The notes under the pieces: model-generated
Databases searched by the model: none
What the model saw: only the letters and a program-made list of their open reading frames with translations
What the model was told of the DNA's origin: nothing
Made by a program: the position numbers and the translations under genes
Assembly: GCA_947492235.1 (NCBI GenBank)
Contig: CANLLZ010000001.1
Span: 1,612,001-1,676,000 of the forward strand
Direction: 5' to 3'
Length of the DNA stretch: 64,000 nt
Source: an uncultured Altererythrobacter sp.
GTDB taxonomy: Bacteria; Pseudomonadota; Alphaproteobacteria; Sphingomonadales; Sphingomonadaceae
In this document: piece by piece, positions 32,503 to 42,129 of the stretch
How the letters are laid out: each line of letters starts with the position of its first letter
How positions within the stretch are numbered: position 1 is the stretch's first letter

Positions 32503-35130
32503 TTAGAAGCGGAAACGAACCAGACCACCATAGGTGCGCGGTGCGCTGGGGTAGCCCGAGACCGTACCGGCCTGCGCCACACCATCGAACACCGTGGTGA
32601 TGAACTGGTCGTTCAGCAGGTTGCGGGCCCACAGGCCGACTTCCAGACCATTGTCCAGAGCCAACGTCGTGGACAGATTGACGAGGTTCACCGAGCGGCG
32701 GAACAACTGCGTGTTGCCCAGAGCAGCGTTGAACGTCGGCAGGCCGTTGTTGATGTTGGTTTCGCTCTCGTGGTTGTAATCGATACGGGTCGTCAGCGTG
32801 TTGCCGCTCATACCGAACTCGTGGGTATAGGTTGCCGAAGTCGCAATCGCGATTTCCGGAATACCCGCCGGCTTCACGCCCGTAAGGTCGCCCAGAACAC
32901 TACCCGTGAAGCTGTCGAACAGGGGGTCGAGGTAGGTCATGGCAAAGGTCAGCACCAGACCGTCGGTGGGGTTGATCGAGCTATCCAGTTCGAAACCCTG
33001 AACCGACTGCTTACCCGCATTGCGCAGAGCAAAGCCGGTGCCGGTGAAGGCGAGGCTCTGGAAGCCTTCGATGCTCTGATCGAAGAATGCCAGATTGACA
33101 TTCAGTCCGTCCCACTGGCCCTTGAAGCCGAGTTCGAACACAGTCGCCTCTTCCGGACCGGCAAAACGCGAACCGCTGCTGAGGTTTGGCAGAGCCAGAC
33201 CAGCATCGAGGATCGGCGAGGACGGTGCCAGAATGGTCGAACCGCGCGGCCCGGCAACGAAGTCCGTATTGAGCGGACGCGAATCGCGCGAAAGGTTGAC
33301 CGAGCTCGCTTTGAAGCCGGTGGCGTAGCTGCCGTAGATGTTGATCGACGGCGACACTTCGTAAGCGATCCGTGCCAGATACGTGAACTTGTCGTCACGC
33401 GTCCGGCCATCCTCGACAGCGTTGGGGATCGTCAGGAATGGCGGCTGGAACTGGAACGGCTGCAGAGCGAGCAGAGGGTTCTGGTTCCCATCCACAGCTG
33501 CTCCGGCGATTGCGCCGAAAATCGGTGCAGTCTGGGGATTGCTGGCGAAGCCGCTGATGACTGCCGGTGTCACCTGGCTGGGTGCAATTTGCAACGCTTG
33601 GGCGATGCCGCCGACGATGAACGCATCAACCAGATTGACACTGGCAAGCGGATCGAAGCTCTGCTGGGCAAGAGCGAAATCCTTCTTGTCGTCGGTGTAG
33701 TTGAACCCGCCGGTCACGACGAGGCCGTCGATCGGTTCGAAATCGACCGTACCGAAGATCGACCAAGCCTGGTTATCCATCGAGAACTGCTCGGCCGTGA
33801 GAAGCGGCTGGCGGAAGATGCTTTCTTGAGGAAGGCCAAGAGCCGCTTCCACACCGTTAAATACGCTGGGCGCGCCGGTGAGAACATCGACCGGGTTGCC
33901 GCCGGCGAGAAGTTCGAACACGTCGCGAATCTGCGTGCCGTTGCCGATCTCGCTATCCTGCGTGATGCTTTCGTCGAAGAAGAAACCGCCGAGCAGGAAG
34001 TTGATCGGGCCGTCGAAATCGGACGCCACCCGGAATTCCTGCGTAAAGGTCTGGACGCTTTGGTCGCGCGTTTCAGTCGCGAGGTCGGCGCTGCTGTAAT
34101 CGATGTCCGAAAGGAAGAAGTTATCCAGTTCACGATAGGCTGTGATCGAGGTGAACGACAAAGCACCAAGCTCGAGATCGGCCTGGATCGAACCGCCGTA
34201 ATTCGTGATCTGGTTCGACGGAACAAAGTTCAGGAACGCATCGTAACCGAAGAAGTCGGTCGAAAGCTGGCCGCCAACAGCGTTGATGGCACCGGTCACA
34301 GGACCGGATACGAGCGTGGAAACCTGACAGCACACTTCGTCGATTTCGGAATAGTCACCCTTCGCACGAATGCGCAGCGGGCCGCCATTGTCGAACAGGA
34401 GCTGGCCGCCGACGTTCCAACGGTCACGATCGTTCTGATCGACACCGAGATTGACGATCTCGGCATAGCCATCACGTTTGTTGATGCCGCCGTCGATGGA
34501 GAAGGCGACGCTGTCCGTGATCGGGCCGGTGATGTCACCCTTCAGGATGATCGCGTTGAAATTGCCGTAGCTGGCTTCGACCTTGCCGCCGAAATCGAAT
34601 TGCGGTTCGCGGGTCACAACCGAAATCACACCGGCCGACGCGTTCTTGCCGAACAGGGTCGATTGCGGGCCGTTCAGGACTTCGATCCGCTGAACGTTGG
34701 GCAGATCGGACAGGGCCGCGGCAGAGCGCGAGCGGAACACACCGTCGATAAAGACGCCGACCGAAGGCTCGATCCCGAGGTTGTTGTCGCCGTTACCGAA
34801 ACCGCGAATGATGAAAGTGGAAGCAGACGATGTCTGCAGCTGGCTGACACGCAGCGACGGAGCAACGGTCTGCAGGTCGAGAACGTCGCGGATCTGGGCT
34901 TGCTCCAGCGTCTCGCCGGATGTCACGCTAACAGAAATCGGAGTTTCCTGCAGCGTCTGTTCACGCTTGGAAGCGGTCACGATGATGACATTGCTGTCGA
35001 CGACTTCGGGTTCGTCATCGGCGGGGGCCGCGTCCTGCGCCAGAGCGGTGGCAGGGAAGGCGATGGCAGCGGCGCTGCCGAGCAATGCGAAGCGTGCTGC
35101 TCCGGCAAAGCCGGATTTCGTGAATTTCAT
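32503..35130 (-). CDS. TonB-dependent receptor
   Basis: An 875-residue outer-membrane transporter energised by TonB. The signal peptide ends ATALAQ. DSNVIIVTASKREQTLQETPISVSVTSGETLEQ is the TonB-box region and start of the plug; the plug contains IRGFGNGDNNLGIEPSVGVFIDGVF and LNGPQSTLFGKNASAGVISVVTR. The rest is a 22-strand barrel ending RTYGGLVRFRF. The sequence is typical of sphingomonad receptors that import organic molecules rather than siderophores. The frame is open upstream to 36138, but the ATG at 35130 has AGAGGAAA before it and starts the signal peptide. No regulator or ligand gene is adjacent. Confidence 0.93.
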   Translation of the reverse strand: MKFTKSGFAGAARFALLGSAAAIAFPATALAQDAAPADDEPEVVDSNVIIVTASKREQTLQETPISVSVTSGETLEQAQIRDVLDLQTVAPSLRVSQLQTSSASTFIIRGFGNGDNNLGIEPSVGVFIDGVFRSRSAAALSDLPNVQRIEVLNGPQSTLFGKNASAGVISVVTREPQFDFGGKVEASYGNFNAIILKGDITGPITDSVAFSIDGGINKRDGYAEIVNLGVDQNDRDRWNVGGQLLFDNGGPLRIRAKGDYSEIDEVCCQVSTLVSGPVTGAINAVGGQLSTDFFGYDAFLNFVPSNQITNYGGSIQADLELGALSFTSITAYRELDNFFLSDIDYSSADLATETRDQSVQTFTQEFRVASDFDGPINFLLGGFFFDESITQDSEIGNGTQIRDVFELLAGGNPVDVLTGAPSVFNGVEAALGLPQESIFRQPLLTAEQFSMDNQAWSIFGTVDFEPIDGLVVTGGFNYTDDKKDFALAQQSFDPLASVNLVDAFIVGGIAQALQIAPSQVTPAVISGFASNPQTAPIFGAIAGAAVDGNQNPLLALQPFQFQPPFLTIPNAVEDGRTRDDKFTYLARIAYEVSPSINIYGSYATGFKASSVNLSRDSRPLNTDFVAGPRGSTILAPSSPILDAGLALPNLSSGSRFAGPEEATVFELGFKGQWDGLNVNLAFFDQSIEGFQSLAFTGTGFALRNAGKQSVQGFELDSSINPTDGLVLTFAMTYLDPLFDSFTGSVLGDLTGVKPAGIPEIAIATSATYTHEFGMSGNTLTTRIDYNHESETNINNGLPTFNAALGNTQLFRRSVNLVNLSTTLALDNGLEVGLWARNLLNDQFITTVFDGVAQAGTVSGYPSAPRTYGGLVRFRF

Positions 35131-35412
35131 CAAAATTTCCTCTCCGTACAAAGCGCAATCCACTCGATCTATCGTAGCTTCGGCGCTGTAGCGCTCGCCT
35201 TTAGGCGTTGCATCCATGCCGCTCAAGCGCTCACAAGACCGCACCATCATGCGGTTTGCGCTGTGTTGCTTTGCTGTCACACAGCGTCGCAGCGTCTCGC
35301 TCGGCCCCAGCGCAGCTTGTGGTAATCCTGCCCCTCGGTTAAAGGGCGCGCGACTTGCCAGGGTGCCGATTGCACCCTGCGCTCCCCACCTCCGTTTCAA
35401 ACGAGTAATTCC

Positions 35413-37245
35413 ATGTCCCAAGCGCTTCGCAACGTGGCGATCATCGCCCACGTCGATCACGGCAAAACAACGCTGGTCGACCAGCTCTTCCGCCAGTCCG
35501 GCACGTTCCGCGAAAACCAGCGCGTGGAAGAACGCGCGATGGATTCCGGCGATCTGGAGAAAGAGCGCGGGATCACCATTCTCGCCAAATGCACCAGCGT
35601 GGAATGGGAACATGATGGCGAAACAACGCGCATCAACATCGTCGACACGCCCGGCCACGCCGATTTCGGCGCCGAGGTGGAGCGTATCCTGAGCATGGTC
35701 GACGGGGTCATCCTGCTGGTCGACAGCGCGGAAGGCGCGATGCCGCAGACCAAATTCGTCACCGGCAAGGCGCTGGCACTGGGCCTGCGCCCGATTGTGG
35801 TCGTGAATAAGATCGACCGCCCCGATGGCCGCGCACAGGAAGTGCTGGACGAAGTATTCGACCTGTTCGTCAGCCTCGATGCCGATGACGACCAGCTGGA
35901 TTTCCCCGTGCTCTACGCCAGCGGCCGCGACGGCTATGCGGGCGAAACCGACGATGTGCGCGAAGGCAGCCTCGAGCCGCTTTTCGAAAAGATCGTCAGC
36001 CATGTCCCCGCGCCGGGCCTCGACGAAAGCGGGCCGTTCAGCTTCCTCGCCACCCTGCTCGACCGTGACAATTTCATGGGCCGCGTGCTGACCGGCCGCG
36101 TCCAGTCGGGCACAGTCAATGTCAACGATCCGATCCACGCCATCGATATGGACGGCAATGTCGTCGAGGTCGGCCGCGCGACCAAGCTGATGAGCTTTGA
36201 CGGGCTTGACCGCGTGCCGGTGGAGACAGCCAAGGCGGGCGACATTATCGCGCTCGCCGGGCTGGAGAAGGCCACCGTCGCCAACACCATCGCCGACCCG
36301 GCGGTGAAAGAACCCATCGCCGCGCAGCCGATCGATCCGCCGACGCTGGCCATGCGCTTTGCCGTCAATGACTCACCCCTGGCGGGCCGCGAGGGCGACA
36401 AGGTCACCAGCCGCATGATCCGCGACCGCCTGAACCGCGAGGCGGAAACCAATGTCGCCATCCGCGTGACCGAGAGCGCCGACAAGGACAGCTTCGAGGT
36501 CGCCGGTCGCGGCGAATTGCAGCTCGGCGTGCTTATCGAAACCATGCGCCGCGAAGGCTTCGAACTGGGCATCAGCCGCCCCCGCGTGCTGTTCCGCGAA
36601 GAAAACGGACAGCGTCAGGAACCCTACGAAACCGTCGTCATCGACGTGGATGACGAGCACTCGGGCACGGTCGTCGAGAAGATGCAGCGCCGCAAGGCCG
36701 AGCTGACCGAGATGCGCCCCAGCGGCCAGGGCAAGACCCGCATCACCTTCAGCGCGCCCAGCCGCGGCCTGATCGGCTATCACGGCGAATTCCTGTCCGA
36801 CACGCGCGGCACCGGCATCATGAACCGCCTGTTCGAGAAGTACGACGTCTACAAGGGCGCGATCGAGGGGCGCCAGAACGGCGTGCTGATCTCCATGGTT
36901 CCCGGCGAAGCGGCTGCCTACGCGCTCAATATGCTGGAGGACCGGGGCGAGCTGTTCATCGGCGCCAACGCCAAGATTTATGAAGGCATGGTCATCGGCG
37001 AGAACGCCAAGCCCGACGATCTGGAAGTCAATCCGATGAAGTCGAAGCAGCTGACCAACTTCCGCTCCACCGGCAAGGACGACGCCATCCGCCTGACGCC
37101 CCCGCGCGTCATGACGCTGGAGCAATCCATCGCCTATATCGACGACGATGAAATGGTGGAGGTAACCCCGCAAAGCATTCGGCTGCGCAAGGCGATCCTC
37201 GACCCGCACGAAAGGAAGCGGGCGAAGCGCTCAATGGGTGGCTAA
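35413..37245 (+). CDS. typA: translational GTPase TypA/BipA
   Basis: TypA is a ribosome-binding GTPase that helps 50S assembly and adaptation to cold and stress. The 610-residue protein has the G1 loop AHVDHGKTT at 12-20, RGIT in switch I, DTPGHADF (G3), and NKIDRP (G4). Domain II, EF-G-like domains III and V, and the TypA-specific C-terminal domain follow ([63 protein letters not shown]). It ends [20 protein letters not shown] diverged copy of its last 28 codons lies beyond the next gene, at 38128-38213. Confidence 0.96.
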   Translation: MSQALRNVAIIAHVDHGKTTLVDQLFRQSGTFRENQRVEERAMDSGDLEKERGITILAKCTSVEWEHDGETTRINIVDTPGHADFGAEVERILSMVDGVILLVDSAEGAMPQTKFVTGKALALGLRPIVVVNKIDRPDGRAQEVLDEVFDLFVSLDADDDQLDFPVLYASGRDGYAGETDDVREGSLEPLFEKIVSHVPAPGLDESGPFSFLATLLDRDNFMGRVLTGRVQSGTVNVNDPIHAIDMDGNVVEVGRATKLMSFDGLDRVPVETAKAGDIIALAGLEKATVANTIADPAVKEPIAAQPIDPPTLAMRFAVNDSPLAGREGDKVTSRMIRDRLNREAETNVAIRVTESADKDSFEVAGRGELQLGVLIETMRREGFELGISRPRVLFREENGQRQEPYETVVIDVDDEHSGTVVEKMQRRKAELTEMRPSGQGKTRITFSAPSRGLIGYHGEFLSDTRGTGIMNRLFEKYDVYKGAIEGRQNGVLISMVPGEAAAYALNMLEDRGELFIGANAKIYEGMVIGENAKPDDLEVNPMKSKQLTNFRSTGKDDAIRLTPPRVMTLEQSIAYIDDDEMVEVTPQSIRLRKAILDPHERKRAKRSMGG

Positions 37246-37258
37246 GGAGCCGATGTTC

Positions 37259-37280
37259 GGGCGGGACCAGTGTCTCGCCC
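37259..37280. terminator. hairpin between typA and the SDR gene
   Basis: GGGCGGGAC and GTCTCGCCC form a 9-bp stem with one G-U pair and a 4-base loop, in the gap between two convergent genes. There is no clear T-run, so termination activity is uncertain. Confidence 0.5.
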
Positions 37281-37308
37281 AAGGCATCTTAGGTATGGCC
37301 CTTGCGCC

Positions 37309-38082
37309 TCAGAAATACTTCATGAAGTTGGGCTGGCCGTTGCTGGCCGTCACACCGCCATCCACCGGTAGGCACACGCCGGTAATCATCCGCGCATCGT
37401 CAGAAGCGAGGAACAGGATCGGTCCGGCGATATCGTCCGGATCGGCCGGTTCGCCCAGCGGCATCCGCGTGTTGAAGTCCTCCATCAATGGGCCGTGGTT
37501 TTCCATCCCGTCGGTCATATTGGTCCGCGTGTGGGAGGGATTGACCGCATTCACCCGGATTTTCTGGGGCCCCAGCTGGAGCGCCAGCGCGCGGGTGAGA
37601 TTGTCCACCCCGCCCTTCGTCGCATTGTAGATCGGCATCCCGAAATCGCCTCTGATACCAGAGACGCTGGAGGTGTTGACGATACAGCCCTTGGTCTTCG
37701 CCAGCTCGGGAAGGGCGGCGCGGGAGAGGTAGATCACGCTCTTCAAATTGACCCCGATCTGGACATCGATATCTTCGTCGGTTGCATCGACCATCAGGCT
37801 CGGCTTCACGACACCGGCATTGTTGACAAGCACATCCAGAGCGCCGAATTTTTCCAGCGTCTTGGCCATGATCTCGTCGGCAAATGCTCTCTCGGCAACG
37901 TCGCCCTCGACAATCAGCGTGCGGTCATCATCCAGCTCCGCCGCCAAAGCCTCGCAATCCGCCCGGCTGCGCGAATTGAGCACAACATTCGCCCCTTCCC
38001 CCGCAAACCGCCGCGCAGTGGCCGCGCCAATCCCTTTGGAGGACCCGGTGACGATGACGGTTTTTCCGGTGAAGCGGTTCAT
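37309..38082 (-). CDS. short-chain dehydrogenase/reductase
   Basis: A 257-residue classical SDR. VTGSSKGIGAAT is the nucleotide loop, LVNNAGVVKPS the NNAG motif, and NTSSVSGIRGDFGMPIYNATKGG carries catalytic Ser, Tyr and Lys. SRSRADCEAL after the second strand favours NADP. It ends PVDGGVTASNGQPNFMKYF. The ATG at 38082 begins the fold, with AGGAG about 11 bases upstream; an open frame reaches back to 38262. It is inserted between typA and a diverged typA tail, so it may have arrived by recombination. The substrate is unknown. Confidence 0.88.
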   Translation of the reverse strand: MNRFTGKTVIVTGSSKGIGAATARRFAGEGANVVLNSRSRADCEALAAELDDDRTLIVEGDVAERAFADEIMAKTLEKFGALDVLVNNAGVVKPSLMVDATDEDIDVQIGVNLKSVIYLSRAALPELAKTKGCIVNTSSVSGIRGDFGMPIYNATKGGVDNLTRALALQLGPQKIRVNAVNPSHTRTNMTDGMENHGPLMEDFNTRMPLGEPADPDDIAGPILFLASDDARMITGVCLPVDGGVTASNGQPNFMKYF

Positions 38083-38127
38083 TGGTGGGGGTGCTCCTGA
38101 TTTGTGGGGGTTGGTGAGGGAACGGGA

Positions 38128-38213
38128 GAAGTGACCCCGTAAAACATCCGCCTGCGCAAAGCGATCCTCGATCCCCAGGAAAGCAAGCGGGCGAAGCGGA
38201 AGAACGAGGGGTA
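38128..38213 (+). pseudogene. remnant of a diverged typA 3' end
   Basis: Codon by codon this matches the last 28-29 codons of typA (from 37160 to its stop). The frame reads EVTP[27 protein letters not shown], against [28 protein letters not shown] in typA. Most differences are third-base changes, and Gln has become TAA, so the copy is dead. It lies about 880 bases beyond the real stop, on the far side of the SDR gene and in the same orientation as typA. The level of divergence suggests replacement by an allele from a related strain rather than a fresh duplication. Confidence 0.85.
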
Positions 38214-38301
38214 AAGCCCTCAGCTTTTCACCCACGCGACTAACGCACCCCTTGACGCACACCCGTCCCTCAAGCGACGAAAGGTGCGTAAGGGGGGAGC
38301 C

Positions 38302-39528
38302 ATGCGGAAAGCCTTAGGCGCAACATTGGCCTTGATCGGCCTGATTATTTTGGGGCTGAGCCTTCTGGCCGGAGCCATCGTCTTCCGGTCGGGCGCGACA
38401 TTGGGCGACACGACATTCTGGATGCTGGCTGGATGCGGGCTTTTCACCTTCCTTGGCGGTTGGCTGAACAAATTCGGACGCCAGTTGAAGCAGGAGCCGG
38501 GAGAGCTTTTTCTCGCTCGCCATGACGGGCCAATCGTCACCTACCTCCGCTCGTTTGGCGCGGATAGTAAGGCAGACACGGTCAAGGGCATCCGCCCCAA
38601 GGTCGTCAGTTTCCTGCCGGAAAGCCTGCTATCGGAAGAAGAGCAGGTCGCCCTCGCGTTCAACGAAATCGCGCCAATGGTCGCGATCGGGCGGCCCGGT
38701 GAAATGCTGCCGCAATTGGGTGCCTACCGCGTCTACACCGATGATGATTCTTGGCAGGACATGGTCCACGCCATGCTGGACCGGTCCTCGCTGGTGGTGA
38801 TGCGCGCGGGCGAGACCGAAGGGTTTTGGTGGGAATTGGCCAATGTGTCAGAGCGTGTGCCACCGGAACGGGTAATCTATCTGCTGCCGGCCAAGGAAAG
38901 GGAATACGAAGCCTTCCGCACCCGCTTTGCAGAGTCTGCCGGCATCGACCTGCCCGATTTCGAACCCGCGCTGTTCGCGGGCAGCTTTTCCAGCGTGCTG
39001 TGGTTCACCCCCGATGGTGCCCCGCATATTGCCCGCCCGAAATTTTCCTTCACCGGGACCCTGCGCCATCCCGTCGCCGCCGCCTTGCGCGAGATGCTGT
39101 CGGAGCCGATGGCCTCGCTTGGCGTCGCTCAGGCGCAGCCCGCCACCGCCAAACAGCGTGCCCTCGCCACCGCCGCCGATTTCGGCTTCTTCATCGCCAC
39201 CATGCTCGTAGGGTTCGCTCTCGCCGCCTTGACCGAATGGCAGGGCTTCCTCTGGCTCACGCTGGTCGGCGCAGCCGTCGTTGCGTTGCTGGAGGTAACA
39301 CCGCTGCGCGCTTCACCCGGCAAGCTGATGACCGGGCTTGTCGTGAAGGATGCGTCGGGCATCGAGGCGCGCGGTATGCAGATCGTCGGTCGCTCGTCGA
39401 TCAAGATCATCACCGTCGCAACGCAAGTGTGGTACGCCTCGCTGGCTCTGGTGATACTGGGCAAACGCAGCCTACATGATCTGGCCACCGGCGCAGAGGT
39501 CTATTTTCAGCCTTCCCGCAAACGCTGA
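38302..39528 (+). CDS. membrane protein with a TIR-like cytoplasmic region and RDD domain
   Basis: A 408-residue protein. Two membrane helices lie near the N-terminus (ALGATLALIGLIILGLSLLAGAIVF and FWMLAGCGLFTFLGGWL). Residues about 75-230 are soluble and contain GPIVTYLRSFGAD, APMVAIGRPGEMLPQLGAYRVY, DDSWQDMVHAMLDRSSLVVM and EGFWWELANV. This strand-helix order with a WxxE-type Glu resembles TIR or deoxyribosyltransferase folds. Residues about 275-400 form an RDD domain with three helices and PLRASPGKLMTGLVVKDASG. The ATG at 38302 has AAGGGGGGAG before it. The TIR-like call is inference from pattern; the function is unknown. Confidence 0.75.
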   Translation: MRKALGATLALIGLIILGLSLLAGAIVFRSGATLGDTTFWMLAGCGLFTFLGGWLNKFGRQLKQEPGELFLARHDGPIVTYLRSFGADSKADTVKGIRPKVVSFLPESLLSEEEQVALAFNEIAPMVAIGRPGEMLPQLGAYRVYTDDDSWQDMVHAMLDRSSLVVMRAGETEGFWWELANVSERVPPERVIYLLPAKEREYEAFRTRFAESAGIDLPDFEPALFAGSFSSVLWFTPDGAPHIARPKFSFTGTLRHPVAAALREMLSEPMASLGVAQAQPATAKQRALATAADFGFFIATMLVGFALAALTEWQGFLWLTLVGAAVVALLEVTPLRASPGKLMTGLVVKDASGIEARGMQIVGRSSIKIITVATQVWYASLALVILGKRSLHDLATGAEVYFQPSRKR

Positions 39529-39875
39529 GCGGCTGCCAAATTGGTACACTGATGCCCAGCACATCAGGCGCGTCGATTTTCCTACACGCGTCCGATCTGC
39601 CAGAGAGCACTGGTGGATCGACTCGCCGCTTCCAACCTCCCTGCGCGCAGGTTTGCCGTTTTTTCGGAGGCAATGTGTCAAGCAAGTCCAACTGACATAA
39701 GTCATCTAAAAACAAAGCTTTAAGCCAACTTCCCCGCTTGACACGGTGTCAAAAGCGTCAAGCCAATCCTACAGGTTTGTTCATCCAATGGCACGATAAT
39801 ATAAACATGAGCGGCAGCCTCCATCCCCCTCCCCGCCGGTAGCCAACCCCGCCCCACCCTGTTAGCGGCCCCACC
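39529..39875. other. 347-base intergenic region upstream of putP
   Basis: No gene is supported here in any frame. It is more A/T-rich than its surroundings between about 39650 and 39810, contains the TTGACAC palindrome listed separately, a second GTGTCAA at 39676, and a weak -10-like TAATAT near 39797. It probably holds the putP promoter. Confidence 0.6.
39738..39752. promoter_or_regulatory. palindromic operator candidate upstream of putP
   Basis: TTGACAC-G-GTGTCAA is a perfect 7+7 inverted repeat with a single-base centre. Its left half also reads as a -35 element (TTGACA). The half-site GTGTCAA recurs at 39676. The arrangement suits a dimeric repressor, for example of the GntR type, acting on putP. 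Confidence 0.5.
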
Positions 39876-41363
39876 ATGCAGACCGGAACGCTCATCTCGC
39901 TCGCCGCCTATTTCGTCCTGATGCTGGGCATCGGGCTGTATGCCTGGCGCAAGTCCACATCCGACAGTGCGGGCTATCTGCTGGCGGGGCGCAATCTGCA
40001 TCCGGCGGTGGCGGCGCTCAGCGCGGGCGCCTCCGATATGTCGGGCTGGTTGCTGCTGGGCCTGCCGGGGGCGCTGTATGCCGCCGGTCTGGTCGAGGCG
40101 TGGATCGGGATCGGGCTGTTTGCCGGTGCAGTGGCCAACTGGATCATCGTCGCCCCCCGCCTGCGCCAGCAGACCGAGGAGCTGGGCAATGCGCTGACCA
40201 TCCCGCAATTCCTCGCCAACCGCTTCCCGGACAAGGCCGTGGCGCTGCGCGTGGTGTCGGCGATCATCATCGTGCTGTTCTTCACCGTCTACACGGCGGC
40301 AGGGCTGGTCGGCGGGGGCAAACTGTTCGAGACTGCGTTTGCCGGGCTGCTGCCAGAAGCCGGGATGAGCGATTACATGCTGGGCATCTGGATCACGGCG
40401 GGCGTGGTGCTGGCCTACACCATGATCGGCGGATTTCTGGCCGTCAGTCTGACCGATTTCGTGCAGGGCTGCATCATGGTGGTGGCGCTGGTGCTGATGC
40501 CGCTAGTGGTCATCTACGGCGCCAAGGATGTGGGCGGGCTCGGCGAGTTCGCAGCCGTGACCGGGATGCTGGAGCAGGTCGATCCAGGGATGCTGAGCCT
40601 GTTCGGCGGACTGACCTTTCTGGGCTGGCTGAGCGCAGTGACATGGGGTCTGGGCTATTTCGGCCAGCCGCATATCATCGTGCGCTTCATGGCGATCCGC
40701 AGCGTGCCCGATGTTGCCGTGGCGCGGACTATCGGCCTGTCGTGGATGGCCGTCGCGCTTATCGGGGCGATCGGTGTCGGCATCGCAGGCCGCGCTTACG
40801 CAGAGGCCAATGGCGTGGTAGTGGAGGACCCGGAGACGATCTTCATCGTGCTGGCCACGCTGCTGTTCTCGCCTTCGATCACAGGCTTCCTGTTGGCGGC
40901 TTTGCTGGCTGCGATCATGAGCACCATCAGCAGCCAGTTGCTGGTCAGCTCCAGCAGCCTGACAGAGGATTTCTACCGCCTGTTCCTGCGCAAGGAAGCC
41001 AGCGAGCGGGAGGCGGTGAATGTCGGGCGCGTGGCCGTGCTGCTGGTGGCGCTCGCCGCCATCGTGATTGCGCGTGATCCTGACAGTCAGGTGCTCGGCC
41101 TTGTCGCCAATGCATGGGCCGGGTTCGGCGCAGCGTTCGGCCCGCTGATCCTGTTTGCGCTGACATGGCGCGGAATGACCGGCGCTGGTGCGGTGGCGGG
41201 GCTTGTGACAGGCGCGCTGGTCGTGATGGGCTGGATCGCGCTGGGGTGGAACGGCGCGTTTCTGGGCGCCCCGGGTGTGTACGAGATTATTCCGGGTTTC
41301 CTTGCTGCCAGCCTCGCCATCTGGCTGGTCAGCAAGGCAACCGCTCCCGCGAAAGGGACCTAG
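39876..41363 (+). CDS. putP: sodium/proline symporter
   Basis: PutP imports proline with Na+ across the inner membrane. The 495-residue protein belongs to the SSF family, with 13 helices expected. FVLMLGIGLYAWRKSTSDSAGYLLAGRNLHPAVAALSAGASDMSGWLL covers TM1-TM2 with the Na+-site Ser/Asp and proline-binding SGW. GYFGQPHIIVRFMAIRS is the SSF signature and ISSQLLVSSSSLTEDFYR the TM9 region that PutP shares. No putA dehydrogenase is adjacent. A palindromic operator candidate lies upstream. Confidence 0.94.
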   Translation: MQTGTLISLAAYFVLMLGIGLYAWRKSTSDSAGYLLAGRNLHPAVAALSAGASDMSGWLLLGLPGALYAAGLVEAWIGIGLFAGAVANWIIVAPRLRQQTEELGNALTIPQFLANRFPDKAVALRVVSAIIIVLFFTVYTAAGLVGGGKLFETAFAGLLPEAGMSDYMLGIWITAGVVLAYTMIGGFLAVSLTDFVQGCIMVVALVLMPLVVIYGAKDVGGLGEFAAVTGMLEQVDPGMLSLFGGLTFLGWLSAVTWGLGYFGQPHIIVRFMAIRSVPDVAVARTIGLSWMAVALIGAIGVGIAGRAYAEANGVVVEDPETIFIVLATLLFSPSITGFLLAALLAAIMSTISSQLLVSSSSLTEDFYRLFLRKEASEREAVNVGRVAVLLVALAAIVIARDPDSQVLGLVANAWAGFGAAFGPLILFALTWRGMTGAGAVAGLVTGALVVMGWIALGWNGAFLGAPGVYEIIPGFLAASLAIWLVSKATAPAKGT

Positions 41364-41383
41364 ATCAGAAGCGGCCCCTCTAT

Positions 41384-42103
41384 TTAGAAGCGGGTAGTGA
41401 ACTCGATAATGCTTTGCGGGAGCACGCCGAGCACCGCCGCCTCGATCACTTTGTCGAAGCCAGTGACGACCATCATGCCGACCACCAGCAGGGCGGCCCC
41501 GAACAGCGGCTTGCCGTATTTGGCAAGCGTGACCATCGTGTCCCGCCGATCCTTCATCGCCCGGCGAGAGCCATAAGCAAAGGCGAGGATCGAGGTGGCG
41601 ACCCCAAGCCCGAAGGTCAGGAAAATCAGGAAGCTGGAGGCCAGATCGCTGCCCGAGCTAGCCGCCGCAATCGCCACGCCCAGCGTCGGGCCTACACACG
41701 GTGCCCAGACCAGACCGAGAAGGAGACCGATAACGAACTGTCCCCCTGCCCCGTCGCCCGACACGCGGCCAAGCTGCTGGTTGCCGAAATTGGCAATCGG
41801 AGCGGTCGCGCCGGACAGCGCGGCTTGCGCCTTGGGCACCAGCAGGACCACGCCGGCCAGCGCCAGCAGGCTACCGGCAATCAGGCGGACCAGCTGCTCG
41901 TCGAGCCCGATCTGGTACCCGAAGGCGATGACGCCGAAGCCGAAGGTGGTGAAGCTGGTCACCAGACCCGCTGCCAGCGCAAAGGGGCCCAGCTTGCTCT
42001 TGCCCAGTGCCGACCCGATCAGGATCGGCACCAGCGGCAAGACGCACGGATTGAGGATGGTGACGAGCCCCGCCACGAAGGACAACAGGATGCTACCGAT
42101 CAT
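41384..42103 (-). CDS. CcdA-family thiol-disulfide membrane protein
   Basis: A 239-residue inner-membrane protein with six helices. The paired redox Cys are NPCVLPLVP in TM1 and WAPCVGPTLG in TM4, the CcdA/DsbD core. It carries electrons from cytosolic thioredoxin to periplasmic partners. It lies 26 bases downstream of a periplasmic thioredoxin-like gene on the same strand, so the two probably form one relay, for cytochrome c maturation or periplasmic disulfide repair. It is convergent with putP. Confidence 0.92.
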   Translation of the reverse strand: MIGSILLSFVAGLVTILNPCVLPLVPILIGSALGKSKLGPFALAAGLVTSFTTFGFGVIAFGYQIGLDEQLVRLIAGSLLALAGVVLLVPKAQAALSGATAPIANFGNQQLGRVSGDGAGGQFVIGLLLGLVWAPCVGPTLGVAIAAASSGSDLASSFLIFLTFGLGVATSILAFAYGSRRAMKDRRDTMVTLAKYGKPLFGAALLVVGMMVVTGFDKVIEAAVLGVLPQSIIEFTTRF

Positions 42104-42129
42104 GGCGAGGGCTCCTCTTCCCTACCTGC

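Noticed and set aside
32365-35325. Very long plus-strand open frame (986 codons) opposite the TonB receptor
   Set aside because: It mirrors a GC-rich receptor gene, lacks any domain, and the receptor frame has signal peptide, TonB plug motifs and a terminator.
35131-35412. Possible riboswitch upstream of the TonB receptor
   Set aside because: No B12 box or other riboswitch core was recognised on the minus strand of this 282-base gap.
35131-36138. Upstream extension of the TonB-receptor frame
   Set aside because: It is antisense to typA; the signal peptide and ribosome site fix the start at 35130.
37259-37280. Hairpin as evidence of an insertion end at typA
   Set aside because: It is a normal convergent-gene hairpin with no matching copy at the other side of the SDR gene, so it was not used as a mobile-element boundary.
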